The notes: generated by a model not told the origin, from the letters alone. Positions 1 through 7,302 are shown, counted from the stretch's first letter. The stretch: DNA of 27,755 nucleotides from Oscillospiraceae bacterium (GCA_020025545.1 JAHHRX010000026.1:1-27755), one strand, 5' to 3'. Numbers and translations are program-made.

Positions 1-30
1 CCATTTATTTTGCCAGTTAGATGTATGTGA

Positions 31-774
31 GGAGTCCCTACCTCAAACCTTCAAAAAAGCTACAACACACTGCTTTATGGGATGGCACAGGGAAAGAACC
101 GAATCAATGAGCTGTCTGCTTTCAGCGGCTACCCCAAAAACAAATGTGACAAGTACATCAAGGTCCTGATGTAGCACAGTCTTGTCCGTAGGGAGGACGG
201 CAAAAACGGTCACAGCAAATATTTCCCCGCAAACAGTTATCTTTGCTTGTGGTACGGTATGCTTTTCACAGCTGTTCCCAATGCGGACGGCAGTTTCGGG
301 GAAGAAACCTTCCGTGCCTCTATGGACTACTTCAACCGAACAGTGCTTAAAAATTTTTACCGGCAGCTTTGCATCCACTGGCTGAAAAATAACCTAAATC
401 GCAAAACGAGTTGCTACATCGACACGGATGACCTTTCTAACTATGATATCGAAATCGGTGGTGTCTGCTTCAACTTTGCTTTTGTTGCAGACACAGGTTA
501 CTATGCCTACTTTGATTGTGCCTTAGGAGAGGGGCTGACTGGCAGGCTTTGGGAGGAAATTGATCAGGCCACTACCCAGCAGCGACCGTTTTACCAAAAC
601 GAGTATTACCTTCTCACCGTGAACCGAGTTCCGGACAGTTTCTGGACGCTGAGCAAGCAATACGACAATGTGCATATCGTCTAGCGAAAGAGTCTTTTTG
701 CAGAGTTCAAGAAGAATTACAACCGAATCGCTCGTCCGAGGTTTGTACCGAGCTTTGTGAGACAGCAGCGATAA
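31..774 (+). pseudogene. Remnant of a DUF234-type AAA ATPase (C-terminal part)
   Basis: One forward frame reads through this stretch with protein-like content but is broken by TAG at 172-174 and TAG at 682-684, ending at TAA 772-774. A further TGA lies just upstream at 28-30. The segment before the first stop contains GKNRINELSAFSGYPKNKC, typical of the winged-helix linker in ATPases of the archaeal-type ATPase/DUF234 family. The middle part (247-681), with the motif ANSYLCLWYGMLF and many aromatic residues, fits the DUF234 C-terminal domain. The frame continues after the second TAG with plausible coding sequence (SLFAEFKKNYNR). The N-terminal Walker ATPase part would lie left of the window or is lost. 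Intact members are often found on mobile and accessory DNA of gut Firmicutes and Archaea. The family call is from memory of motifs. The broken state is seen directly. Confidence 0.6.
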
Positions 775-799
775 AAATCCTGTATCATCTAAGCGAGCA

Positions 800-839
800 T
801 CCCCTTTGGATCGCCACAGCTGCCAAAGGGGGAGTTTTT
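800..839 (+). terminator. Hairpin terminator after the ATPase remnant
   Basis: CCCCTTTGG (801-809) pairs with CCAAAGGGG (823-831), followed by a T-run at 835-839. It sits 26 bases beyond the end of the DUF234 remnant and would have been its intrinsic terminator. Confidence 0.7.
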
Positions 840-890
840 AGGGCCTGCCCTAATACCCAAAGCAGAAAAGATTCTCCTGCAAACAGAAAA

Positions 891-930
891 ATCAGGTGCC
901 TGAACATTCCAACACCTGATTATCTTTTTT
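891..930 (+). terminator. Bidirectional terminator between ATPase remnant and ABC exporter
   Basis: A perfect 8-bp stem, ATCAGGTG (891-898) with CACCTGAT (913-920), is followed by TATCTTTTTT on the plus strand. On the minus strand the same stem is followed by TTTTCTG. It can therefore also end the AraC-ABC transcript, whose last gene stops at 1070. Confidence 0.75.
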
Positions 931-957
931 GTGCGCTTTTCTTAGGGAGGTTTTAGG

Positions 958-1020
958 ATGACACTCCTAACGATTGTACTGTTTTACGACGCTTGGGAGT
1001 ATAAACAGACTGCTCGCTAA
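958..1020 (+). CDS. Possible 20-residue peptide, unrecognised
   Basis: A short frame, MTLLTIVLFYDAWEYKQTAR, starts with ATG at 958 behind a good Shine-Dalgarno site (GGGAGG at 945-950, about 7 bases upstream) and ends at TAA 1018-1020. It lies directly after a terminator and no clear promoter is visible between, so it may be a relic of a leader or of the mobile element. I know of no family for it. The only support is the ribosome-binding site spacing, so confidence is low. Confidence 0.2.
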   Translation: MTLLTIVLFYDAWEYKQTAR

Positions 1021-1069
1021 GATGATACAGACGCTCTCTCCTTAAAACATATCTTTGTTTCCGTTGCTT

Positions 1070-2719
1070 TCATCTCTGATATTTGTACAGCACATCCTCA
1101 TATATAGAATTTTCACTAATAATCAATCTGCTCGAAAATCTAGTGGCAAGATGTTCTGGCAATTGGTGTGCAATGAGTATAACTGTTCGCTTTGGATTGG
1201 CGCAAACCAATTCCAGTAATTGCCCAGCTGATTCTGCATCGAGATTAGCAAAACTTTCATCAAGAATAACTACAGGAACATCATAAAGTTCCATTCTTGC
1301 TAACGCCAATCGTTGCCGTTCGCCGCCAGACAGACTTTGCCCGCCTTGACTCAAAATGTGGTTTAGGCCATCTGGAAAGCGAGACAAAACGGGAGCCAGC
1401 CCCACACGCTGAATAGCAGAGATTACTGCTTCATCGGAATGCCCTTCTTCAAACAGCGTCACATTATCCCGAAAAGAGGCGTTGAACAAGAACGTGTTCT
1501 GTGCACAGGGGAGGATAAACCGAGCATACTGTTCCGGGATAAAACTACGAACATTTTGATCATCCAATAAAATCTCGCCTCGGTCAGGGAGCAAAGCCCC
1601 AGTGAGAAGTTGAGATAAGGTGGACTTGCCAGAGCCAGAAGGTCCGCACAGCAAATATTTTTTCCCGGCATGAATCGTCAGATTTACATTATGAAGTACT
1701 GTATGATTTCCGTAAGAAAAGCTGACATCTCGCAACTCTAGCTTCTTAAAATTGCTTGGAACATTTTCGGTACCAGCCTTCTGTGAATCATCTCGCTCCA
1801 GTTGCTTTTTCAGATTTGCAATCACTGCTTGTACGCTTCGAATCTCTGTGATATCACTGCTGATTGACTGTAGCGGCGATGCGATATATACAACAAGTTG
1901 AGATGCTGCAATCATACTTCCCACGCTCATCTGCCCAAGAATTGTCAGCAATGCGCCCAAAAAATAAACTCCAACATACATAACTTGCCCGAAAGTGAAA
2001 GACAGGAGATTAGCAAGTGCAGATGTCAAATGGGTTTTAAATTTTCCATTTTCCCACTGAACATTTGCATCCGCAATTGCTTGCAAAGAATTTGCAGTCA
2101 GCTGGAAGCTGCGAAGAAGGTCATATCCGTTCAGATGCTCTGAAGCGGTAATAGAGAATGCTTCCGCAAGAGCAGCTTCAGACTCACGGCATTTTGCCAT
2201 TCTGGGAGACATAAACTTCGGTACCAACATTTGAATACCAGTAAGCACAAGAATAAAAAGTGTCAGTAACGGGGATATCCAAAGAAGAAAAGCCATGCTA
2301 ACCACAAATTCAAAGATTTCGGCAAACAGGCCAAACCACATTTTAAAGTAGGACTCCTCAATCATCTCCATCTGATTTGTCAGAACAGCGAGCCAGCCGC
2401 TCGTATTTCTTAAGTGGAAACGATGACATGGTAAGGCGAAAATACCCCTTGATACATCTTCTCGAAGTTTAATTTGCGCTTGGCGTAGAACAGCATATCG
2501 GCACTGATGGGTTATATAATCTACGGCAAAATAAACGAGAATATATGCAGCAAAGCCTAGGGCATATATTCCTGCCCCCGCCAATTTTCCAGACATGGCA
2601 AAATTCACACATCTGAGCATTACATATGCGAGCCCCACTTCAAAAAGGCAACTGAATATGGACAGGAAAATCAATGCGGCAAAACGCCCTCGCTGATTCC
2701 GAAATAAATATGAAAACAC
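1070..2719 (-). CDS. ABC exporter half-transporter (fused membrane and ATPase domains)
   Basis: This 549-residue protein has the layout of type IV (ABCB/MsbA-like) exporters: a six-helix membrane domain over residues 1-290 and a nucleotide-binding domain over about 325-549. Visible motifs are Walker A GPSGSGKS (359-366), Q-loop Gln407, signature LSGGERQR (463-470), Walker B VVILDE (483-488) and the switch His517. All are intact, so it should be active. The start is GTG at 2719, with GGGAGGAG upstream at about 2730-2737. It follows the AraC-type regulator on the same strand with a gap of about 105 bases, so the two are probably one operon. Exporters of this kind export drugs, peptides or lipids. 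No second half-transporter is adjacent, so it either works as a homodimer or has a partner elsewhere. The substrate is not evident. Confidence 0.88.
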   Translation of the reverse strand: MFSYLFRNQRGRFAALIFLSIFSCLFEVGLAYVMLRCVNFAMSGKLAGAGIYALGFAAYILVYFAVDYITHQCRYAVLRQAQIKLREDVSRGIFALPCHRFHLRNTSGWLAVLTNQMEMIEESYFKMWFGLFAEIFEFVVSMAFLLWISPLLTLFILVLTGIQMLVPKFMSPRMAKCRESEAALAEAFSITASEHLNGYDLLRSFQLTANSLQAIADANVQWENGKFKTHLTSALANLLSFTFGQVMYVGVYFLGALLTILGQMSVGSMIAASQLVVYIASPLQSISSDITEIRSVQAVIANLKKQLERDDSQKAGTENVPSNFKKLELRDVSFSYGNHTVLHNVNLTIHAGKKYLLCGPSGSGKSTLSQLLTGALLPDRGEILLDDQNVRSFIPEQYARFILPCAQNTFLFNASFRDNVTLFEEGHSDEAVISAIQRVGLAPVLSRFPDGLNHILSQGGQSLSGGERQRLALARMELYDVPVVILDESFANLDAESAGQLLELVCANPKRTVILIAHQLPEHLATRFSSRLIISENSIYEDVLYKYQR

Positions 2720-2824
2720 AGAAACACGCTCCTCCCAAAATGCACCGGATCAGTTAAAGTAACTGCCCCTGCTAATTTTCAGATTCTGGAGATCCTTGCC
2801 GCAACTGCAGCAAGAGTCTCTTTT

Positions 2825-3727
2825 CTACTTTCTTTCAACGGGAAGCCATATCTCACAGTAACGGGAATGATTTACTGCGTCATTTCCCTCTTCAAAGGGC
2901 CAGTGAATCAAACCTAGCTCCGGAGCTTCTCTCAGAACATAATCGGAGGATGCAATCCATTGGGTGACTGCCTGCTTCCGCAAGTCCTCCATAAGCTCCA
3001 CAGGGTACTCACACCGCTCTGTCTCACAGACCAAGTAGGTTCCTGCAGGAATCTGAATATGCTCGAAATGATTTGCCATTTCTCCCAAATCCTGGTCAAA
3101 GTCCTCCAGTGCCCATTTGGGTAGTTCATAGGCACAATAGAAGTTATATCCGTCCTCTGTGAAATCCTTCAGCACCTGATATACATCCTCATGCTGGCCA
3201 GACATACCTTCCAAAATATACTCATAAAGCCGATTCTCACAGGCAAAATCGTGGTCCTGACGGCCTCGGTCATTGGGGTTGCCGGTAAAACGCTTCCCGT
3301 ATCCAGTCAACAGCATCGCCGGTTTTTCTTCGATTCGATAATTATTCATACAACCGCCTTCCAACGATATTCTGATAGACAGGCGAGAAAATGATCTTAA
3401 ACTGGCGTTTGCTTCCCTGGCTTGAGACGGTGTAATGCCGTGGAACTTCTGGAATGCCTTGCAGAAGCTGTCAGGGCTTTCATAGCCATATTTTGCAGCA
3501 ATGTCAATGATCTTTTCGTGCCCGGCTGCAAGTTCTGCTCCGGCCAGAGTCAACCGCCGATTTCGGATATAGTCTCCCAAAGAATAGCCACAGAGAATAC
3601 TGAATACCCGCTGAAAGTGAAACTTGGATGAGAAACTTTTCCTAGCAATCTCTTCATAGTCCAGTTCTTCTGTCAGATGGGCTTCGATATAGTCAATGGC
3701 TCTCTGTATTCCAGTAATCCAATCCAT
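2825..3727 (-). CDS. AraC-family regulator with GyrI-like effector-binding domain
   Basis: This 300-residue regulator has an N-terminal AraC-type DNA-binding domain with two helix-turn-helix motifs (about residues 8-110; GYESPDSFCKAFQKFHGITP is the second). A GyrI-like small-molecule-binding domain follows (about 127-298), starting MNNYRIEEKPAMLLTGYG. Such regulators bind hydrophobic ligands through the GyrI part and often control efflux pumps or cell-envelope stress genes. The start ATG at 3727 has AGGAGG at about 3733-3738, well spaced. The ABC exporter gene lies just downstream in the same direction, so the likely job is ligand-dependent control of that pump and of itself. A large inverted repeat lies immediately upstream. 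The domain call is firm. The ligand is unknown. Confidence 0.88.
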   Translation of the reverse strand: MDWITGIQRAIDYIEAHLTEELDYEEIARKSFSSKFHFQRVFSILCGYSLGDYIRNRRLTLAGAELAAGHEKIIDIAAKYGYESPDSFCKAFQKFHGITPSQAREANASLRSFSRLSIRISLEGGCMNNYRIEEKPAMLLTGYGKRFTGNPNDRGRQDHDFACENRLYEYILEGMSGQHEDVYQVLKDFTEDGYNFYCAYELPKWALEDFDQDLGEMANHFEHIQIPAGTYLVCETERCEYPVELMEDLRKQAVTQWIASSDYVLREAPELGLIHWPFEEGNDAVNHSRYCEIWLPVERK

Positions 3728-3755
3728 GTCATTTCCTCCTACCTGTCTATATTTT

Positions 3756-3789
3756 ACCAGAAGGATTTGCGAAAATCCCGACTTCTGGT
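3756..3789. promoter_or_regulatory. Inverted repeat in the promoter region of the AraC-type gene
   Basis: ACCAGAAG (3756-3763) pairs with CTTCTGGT (3782-3789), and inside them GATTT (3764-3768) pairs with AAATC (3773-3777). It lies 29-62 bases upstream of the regulator start, overlapping a possible minus-strand -10 element (TAAAAT at about 3752-3757). The position fits an operator for autoregulation. It might equally act as an RNA structure in the leader. The structure is seen in the sequence and the role is inferred. Confidence 0.45.
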
Positions 3790-3839
3790 GCTTACATTCG
3801 TCGGATTTATCTTGTTATATAATTTACATTTCCTCATAC

Positions 3840-4089
3840 CCTAAAAGGAGAGTATTCGATAAATTTTGATAAGTCTAACACTCTGACTCATCGGCATTAT
3901 ATCATAGTAAGCCGAATATACTAACTATATCTTCTCCCAATAAATACTTAATCTTCAGTTTCAAAAAGGGCATGGGGAACCAACAAAATCCATTTCATCG
4001 GCAAAAGTCGATGTTTTCCTGAGCTTATCCCACTATCAGATAAAAAGTAAAAGTCAGGGATAATCCTGAAGGGATACCCTGGCAATCTG
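3840..4089. other. Intergenic stretch without a recognisable gene
   Basis: Between the AraC promoter region and the TnpV relic there is AT-rich sequence with stops in all frames. A weak inverted pair CAGGG/CCCTG lies near 4058-4081, just past the TnpV end. I see no coding pattern or RNA gene here. Confidence 0.4.
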
Positions 4090-4458
4090 TTATGTGTAGA
4101 TCAGTTCGTTGTTGACAATTTCTATTGCACTGTTCCAGATTTTGCTCATCCGCTGCGCCCAGAGCATTTAATTTGCGGCCTTGAGTTTTTCTGTTGCACC
4201 TTTCTTTTCGGTAAACTGATCTACCAGCCGAAGAAACATTTCTTGCGCCTACTGCTCCACATCGGCAAGGTGTGGATAGAGCGTACACTGGGTAAGCATA
4301 TTGTAATACTTGACCCGGTGGTGTTGCTTGAGGAACTGGCGGCGGTGCTGACCCCAGATTCCGATTTCTAGATCTTTCTATTCTGGAAGGGCCACATCCG
4401 GCAGCAGGTAGGCTCCTTGAAGGCTGTAGGTTCCGCCCAGCTGTTCAAAAAATTCCAT
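4090..4458 (-). pseudogene. tnpV: TnpV-like transposon protein, broken by three stops
   Basis: The minus strand carries one continuous 122-codon frame from ATG 4458, with AGGAGGG at about 4467-4473, to TAA 4090-4092. It is interrupted by TAG at 4378-4380, TAG at 4249-4251 and TAA at 4168-4170. The remaining sequence matches the small TnpV family of Tn4451/Tn5397-like clostridial elements: FFEQLGGTYSLQGAYLLPD at the start, IGIWGQHRRQFLKQH in the middle and SAIEIVNNELIY at the end. Length fits the family (about 120 residues) and no frameshift is needed, so decay is by point mutation only and appears fairly recent. TnpV has no well-established role. Its presence marks DNA that arrived on a transposon. 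I identified it by memory of family motifs. Confidence 0.75.
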
Positions 4459-4540
4459 AGTCTTGACCCTCCTGTAAGATTATGCTTTTATTTTACACAA
4501 GGTTTTTAGGAAATACGAATGTGCGATTAAGAATATAAAA

Positions 4541-4578
4541 AATTCCGAGGTCGGTTCGATTGAACCTTCCTCGGAATT
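4541..4578 (-). terminator. Strong two-tier hairpin terminator
   Basis: AATTCCGAGG (4541-4550) pairs perfectly with CCTCGGAATT (4569-4578). Inside, GGTTC (4553-4557) pairs with GAACC (4562-4566) around a GATT loop. The minus strand continues into TTTTTTATATTC, a good U-tract, while the plus strand continues only into ATCATTTT. It probably ends the transcript of the 5'-nucleotidase gene that stops at 4769. Confidence 0.8.
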
Positions 4579-4688
4579 ATCATTTTACATTGCCTTGCAT
4601 TGCCGGAGTAAAAAGTATCTTATGTTTTTAAATTACTTCCTTATCTGGCGTATGCAGACACTGCGCCACTCTGCTTCCAATTTCATAT

Positions 4689-4710
4689 CCCCCTGCCATG
4701 GGGGCTTTTT
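4689..4710 (+). terminator. Short GC hairpin with T-run, no known upstream gene
   Basis: CCCCC (4689-4693) pairs with GGGGG (4700-4704) and is followed by CTTTTT on the plus strand. No plus-strand gene lies upstream within the window, so it may be a leftover terminator or chance. On the minus strand there is no U-tract. Confidence 0.35.
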
Positions 4711-4768
4711 GTACAGTTCGTGCAAACGGGAGCTGTTCAGCTTTTCTTCTCTCGCAAAAGGGTGCTGT

Positions 4769-5695
4769 TTATTCTCCGGTTTCTTCTTTCTTGATTTCGT
4801 CCGACTTATAGGGCACTCTTGCAGAGGGCACCAGCTTGGAGGCCGGATCGGTATGCACCGCCTGATCGTCGAAGAAAATATTTGCGCGGAATGCCTTCAG
4901 GAAATCGCTCTTTGGTACGCCGCCCAGAAAAAATGCCTCGTCGATTCGAACGCCCCATGCCATCAGAGTGCGGATAACCCGTTCATGGGCCGGTGCATTT
5001 CTGGCTGTGACCAGTGCCGTTCGAATTGGCATATGATCCGGCGGGAATTTTTTCTGAACCTTGGAAATGGTGGTCAGCAGTTTTGCAAAGGGTCCTTCCG
5101 GCAGAGGCTTCTTGGCATTGAGACGCTCATGCTCTTCAAAGGCTGCCAACCCCTCGGTCTTGAAAATTTTCTCAGATTCATCAGAGAAGATCACGGCATC
5201 ACCGTCAAATGCGATGCGAATCTGATCGATGGCCTCGTCAGGCTGAATTGCCAGATTATCATGGGAACAGATAAGACCCGCCGCCACGCCGGCATCAATA
5301 GCCTCCTGCACATCCTCTTCATTGGCTGAAAGAAACAGTCCTGTATGGAATGCGCTGAGATACGGTGCAATTTTGTTGCCCCCCACCAACGCCGCACGGC
5401 TGATATCCAGGCCGTAATGTTCGATGGAGTTAAAAATGCGCAAGCTGGTATCTGCGCTGTTTTTGGACATGATGATGATTTCCACCAGCTGCTCGCCCCC
5501 GTCATTGAGCTTATGCAGGGCTTTGATCAGCGGGAATGCAGTACCGGGCTTCAAAATATCCTTTTCGTGGGCGATCTGATATTTGAGATATGCCTGAAGT
5601 CCCTCTTCTTCAAAAATTCGGTTCTCTGCCTCAAGGTCAAACAGCGCCCGGGACGAAATACCGACAACCAATTTATCTTCAAGACTCATTGCCAT
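4769..5695 (-). CDS. Cytosolic 5'-nucleotidase family protein
   Basis: The 308-residue product belongs to the bacterial relatives of cytosolic 5'-nucleotidase I (PF06189), which remove phosphate from nucleoside monophosphates in the cytoplasm. Signs are the N-terminal block LVVGISSRALFDLEAENRIF, the segment GLQAYLKYQIAHE, and the later VEIIIMSKNSADTSLRIFNS and IFFDDQAVH blocks typical of this family. The frame is open further upstream, but the start was set at ATG 5695 because GGGAG lies at 5705-5709, nine bases before it, and homology begins just after. A minus-strand promoter with an extended -10 lies directly upstream, and a strong hairpin at 4541-4578 ends the unit, so the gene is probably transcribed alone. 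A role in nucleotide salvage or pool control is inferred from the family. Confidence 0.85.
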   Translation of the reverse strand: MAMSLEDKLVVGISSRALFDLEAENRIFEEEGLQAYLKYQIAHEKDILKPGTAFPLIKALHKLNDGGEQLVEIIIMSKNSADTSLRIFNSIEHYGLDISRAALVGGNKIAPYLSAFHTGLFLSANEEDVQEAIDAGVAAGLICSHDNLAIQPDEAIDQIRIAFDGDAVIFSDESEKIFKTEGLAAFEEHERLNAKKPLPEGPFAKLLTTISKVQKKFPPDHMPIRTALVTARNAPAHERVIRTLMAWGVRIDEAFFLGGVPKSDFLKAFRANIFFDDQAVHTDPASKLVPSARVPYKSDEIKKEETGE

Positions 5696-5722
5696 ATAAA
5701 ATCGCTCCCTTCTTTTTTCTAT

Positions 5723-5751
5723 ATTATAGCACATATTCGACGAAATGAACA
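5723..5751 (-). promoter_or_regulatory. Promoter of the 5'-nucleotidase gene
   Basis: On the minus strand TATAAT (5723-5728) is preceded by TGC, an extended -10, with TGTTCA (5746-5751) as a poor -35 at 17 bases. The predicted transcript starts near 5716, about 20 bases before the start codon. Confidence 0.55.
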
Positions 5752-5801
5752 GTACTACATATACGCTGCTTGTTCACTCTGACAACAATATATAGGCGGA
5801 G

Positions 5802-5842
5802 CAAAAATCAGCCGCCTCCCGGATTTTCCAGGAAGGCGGCCG
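5802..5842 (-). terminator. Terminator of the DUF523 gene
   Basis: GCCGCCTCC (5811-5819) pairs with most of GGAAGGCGGC (5831-5840), with one mismatched base. The minus strand then reads TGATTTTTGC. It lies 9 bases past the stop codon of the DUF523 gene. Confidence 0.75.
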
Positions 5843-5850
5843 ATGCTCAT

Positions 5851-6270
5851 TTATCCAATATCCTCCGAATCCACTACCTGATACCCTGCCTCTCGCAGAG
5901 CGGATGCCAAAGTGCCGGAGCCGGAAATCAAAGTACCCGAGAATGTCCCGTCGTACACCTGCTTCACACCGCAGGTAGGACTTCTGGATTTTAAAATGGC
6001 GCACGCAATCTCTTCCCCTTTGATGCTCTCAATCGTCTGCTGCACCGCGCGGCGAACCTGCGCATCCACGCAGTTTCCGTTTTTATCCATCAGCACTCCG
6101 TCCACAATTTCAATTGGTGTTCTCGGAATTCCCAGCCCTGCCAAGGCTTCCGGGCAAACAAGAATCCCTTCCCTGCCCTTCATAAAATCCACTACCTTCT
6201 GGCAGTAGTTATTACCGCCGTTATATTTGCAGTTTTTCCCCAGCAGGCAGGCACTTACTATAACTTTCAT
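5851..6270 (-). CDS. DUF523 family protein (YbbK-like)
   Basis: This 139-residue protein matches DUF523, a small cysteine-rich bacterial family without an established biochemical role. Family marks are the N-terminal VSACLLGKNCKYNGG with Cys8 and Cys14, the VCPEALAGLGIPR block (38-50) and SPTCG (97-101) with Cys100. The conserved cysteines suggest metal or iron-sulfur binding, which is inference. Start ATG at 6270 has the ribosome site GAAGGA close upstream. The gene has its own terminator at 5802-5842. Its first 25 codons and upstream region are duplicated about 217 bases upstream as a broken copy that keeps a better promoter, so transcription may begin in that copy. Confidence 0.85.
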   Translation of the reverse strand: MKVIVSACLLGKNCKYNGGNNYCQKVVDFMKGREGILVCPEALAGLGIPRTPIEIVDGVLMDKNGNCVDAQVRRAVQQTIESIKGEEIACAILKSRSPTCGVKQVYDGTFSGTLISGSGTLASALREAGYQVVDSEDIG

Positions 6271-6319
6271 AGTATTTCCTTCTTTCTGACATCTGTTTTG
6301 CGTATACCACAGACACTGC
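6206..6319. repeat. Direct repeat copy 1 (5' end of DUF523 gene plus leader)
   Basis: This stretch and 6423-6535 are about 85 percent identical by eye over some 114 bases, in the same orientation and 217 bases apart. Shared landmarks include ACCGCCGTT, TTTGCAGTTTT, GGCAGGCACTTACTATAA, CATAGTAT and GTATACCACAGACAC. Copy 1 covers the real start of the DUF523 gene. Confidence 0.85.
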
Positions 6320-6362
6320 TTTTGTAGAAGAAGTTAAGCGGATCAAGCATTTTTCTTTATTC

Positions 6363-6414
6363 CGTTCTTCTCCGCGTATGTACCTTGCGTTTTGATTCTC
6401 TCCGTGATATAATT
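6363..6414. repeat. Promoter-bearing repeat P1
   Basis: A stretch of about 52 bases recurs at 7353-7404 with roughly 80 percent identity, in the same orientation. Shared cores are CGCGTATG, CCTTGCGTTT and GTGATATAATT. Each copy contains a -35 TTGCGT and a TATAAT 17 bases apart on the plus strand. In this copy the boxes are at 6384-6389 and 6407-6412. Confidence 0.75.
6384..6412 (+). promoter_or_regulatory. Sigma-A promoter upstream of mntP
   Basis: TTGCGT (6384-6389), 17-base spacer, TATAAT (6407-6412) on the plus strand. It points toward mntP, whose start is 224 bases further on. If used, the mRNA leader crosses the duplicated DUF523 fragment in antisense. Confidence 0.55.
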
Positions 6415-6422
6415 CTGGGACT

Positions 6423-6484
6423 GGTTGTTACCGCCGTTTATTTGCAGTTTTCCCCGACTGGCAGGCACTTACTATAATTTGCAT
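6423..6484 (-). pseudogene. Truncated, frameshifted copy of the DUF523 start
   Basis: From ATG 6484 the minus strand reads MQIIVSACQSGKTANKRR and stops. The true gene begins MKVIVSACLLGKNC. The first eight residues correspond closely, then a substitution and small deletions disrupt the frame. The ribosome-site region GAAGGATATACT is kept, so a short peptide could still be made. It is a relic of the local duplication. Confidence 0.7.
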
Positions 6485-6535
6485 AGTATATCCTTCATTC
6501 TTACACCTGTTTTGAGTATACCACAGACACGGCTA
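6423..6535. repeat. Direct repeat copy 2 (degenerate)
   Basis: This is the second copy of the 114-base repeat described for 6206-6319, with several substitutions and small deletions. It is bounded on the left by the promoter-bearing repeat at 6363-6414. Tandem duplication followed by decay is the simplest origin. Confidence 0.85.
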
Positions 6536-6543
6536 TGGTGCAA
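6515..6543 (-). promoter_or_regulatory. Promoter within duplicated DUF523 upstream copy
   Basis: On the minus strand TTGCAC (6538-6543), a 17-base spacer and TATACT (6515-6520) form a good sigma-A promoter. In the copy next to the intact gene the -10 is TATACG and no good -35 is present. DUF523 transcripts may therefore start here and carry the broken copy as a leader. Confidence 0.5.
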
Positions 6544-6635
6544 GATTTTAACAGCAGTAACAGCCATTCATCTTTTCCCGAAAGGAGCGCATAGTATAGC
6601 GTAGGGACAACCGTATTATATATAGGAGTGGTTAA

Positions 6636-7217
6636 GTGAATCAGACATTTTTCTTTATTCTGAACAGTTCCCTGCTGGGTGTCGGACTGGCCATGGATGC
6701 GTTTTCCGTTTCCGTTGCTCTGGGACTTCGGCAAAGCAATGCAGCACCAAAGCAGACGTGTTACATTGCAGGCGTTTTTGCCTTCTATCAATTTCTTATG
6801 CCTATGCTGGGATGGTTTTGTGTCCGTCAGCTGGCAGTTTTCTTTTCCTTTATCCGCCCTGCAATTCCCCTGCTGTCGCTGGTTTTATTGTGCTTCATCG
6901 GCATCAAAATGATAAGAAGCAGCAGTACCCCCGAGGATTCAGTGCCCCAAAAATTCAGCCACGCCCTTTTGTGGGTTCAGGGAGTCGCCACCTCTGTGGA
7001 TGCGCTTTCGGTAGGCTTCACGATTGCAGATTATGATTTTCCCATGGCGCTGGCGTCCTCCGCCATTATCGGAGCTGTCACCTTCTTCATCTGTGTTGTC
7101 GGGGTGCTTATCGGGAAAAAAGCAGGCGGATATCTTACGGGACGGGCCGGTTTGCTGGGCGGCATTATTCTGATCCTTGTGGGGTTGGAAATCTACTTAA
7201 AAAGTCTCTTTTCATAG
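6636..7217 (+). CDS. mntP: Manganese efflux pump MntP
   Basis: The 193-residue, almost wholly hydrophobic protein has about six membrane segments. It carries the two family signatures: GLAMDAFSVSVALGL in the first helix (residues 17-31) and GVATSVDALSVGFTI in the middle, each with the conserved Asp that binds the metal in MntP/YebN proteins. These pump Mn2+ out of the cell. The start is GTG at 6636, with AGGAG at 6624-6628, seven bases upstream. Many mntP genes are controlled by a yybP-ykoY manganese riboswitch, but I could not recognise one in the 220-base leader. It is a single-gene unit running from the P1 promoter to the hairpin at 7271-7299. Confidence 0.88.
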   Translation: MNQTFFFILNSSLLGVGLAMDAFSVSVALGLRQSNAAPKQTCYIAGVFAFYQFLMPMLGWFCVRQLAVFFSFIRPAIPLLSLVLLCFIGIKMIRSSSTPEDSVPQKFSHALLWVQGVATSVDALSVGFTIADYDFPMALASSAIIGAVTFFICVVGVLIGKKAGGYLTGRAGLLGGIILILVGLEIYLKSLFS

Positions 7218-7269
7218 GGAAGACCTGCGGGTTTTTCCTTCTTTCTCTTAGAATATGTGGAAAGGATAA

Positions 7270-7302
7270 GAAAGTGCAGCTCACGGGAGCTGCACTTTCT
7301 TC
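7270..7302 (+). terminator. Perfect hairpin terminator after mntP
   Basis: AAAGTGCAGCTC (7271-7282) pairs perfectly with GAGCTGCACTTT (7287-7298) around an ACGG loop, with one more G-C pair outside, then TTC. The U-tract is short (TTTCTTC), but the stem is strong and A-rich on its left side. Confidence 0.65.

Noticed and set aside
172..684. Idea that TAG is read as an amino acid, since several TAG codons break protein-like frames
   Set aside because: Intact genes such as mfd, uvrB and mntP end in TAG at their proper length, and the TnpV relic also contains TAA. Pseudogene decay explains it better.
4025..4288. Minus-strand open frame of 87 codons within the TnpV region
   Set aside because: It is in another frame than the TnpV relic and has no family features.
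6413..6635. Manganese riboswitch (yybP-ykoY type) in the mntP leader
   Set aside because: I could not find the conserved core of that riboswitch. The leader is taken up by the DUF523 duplication.
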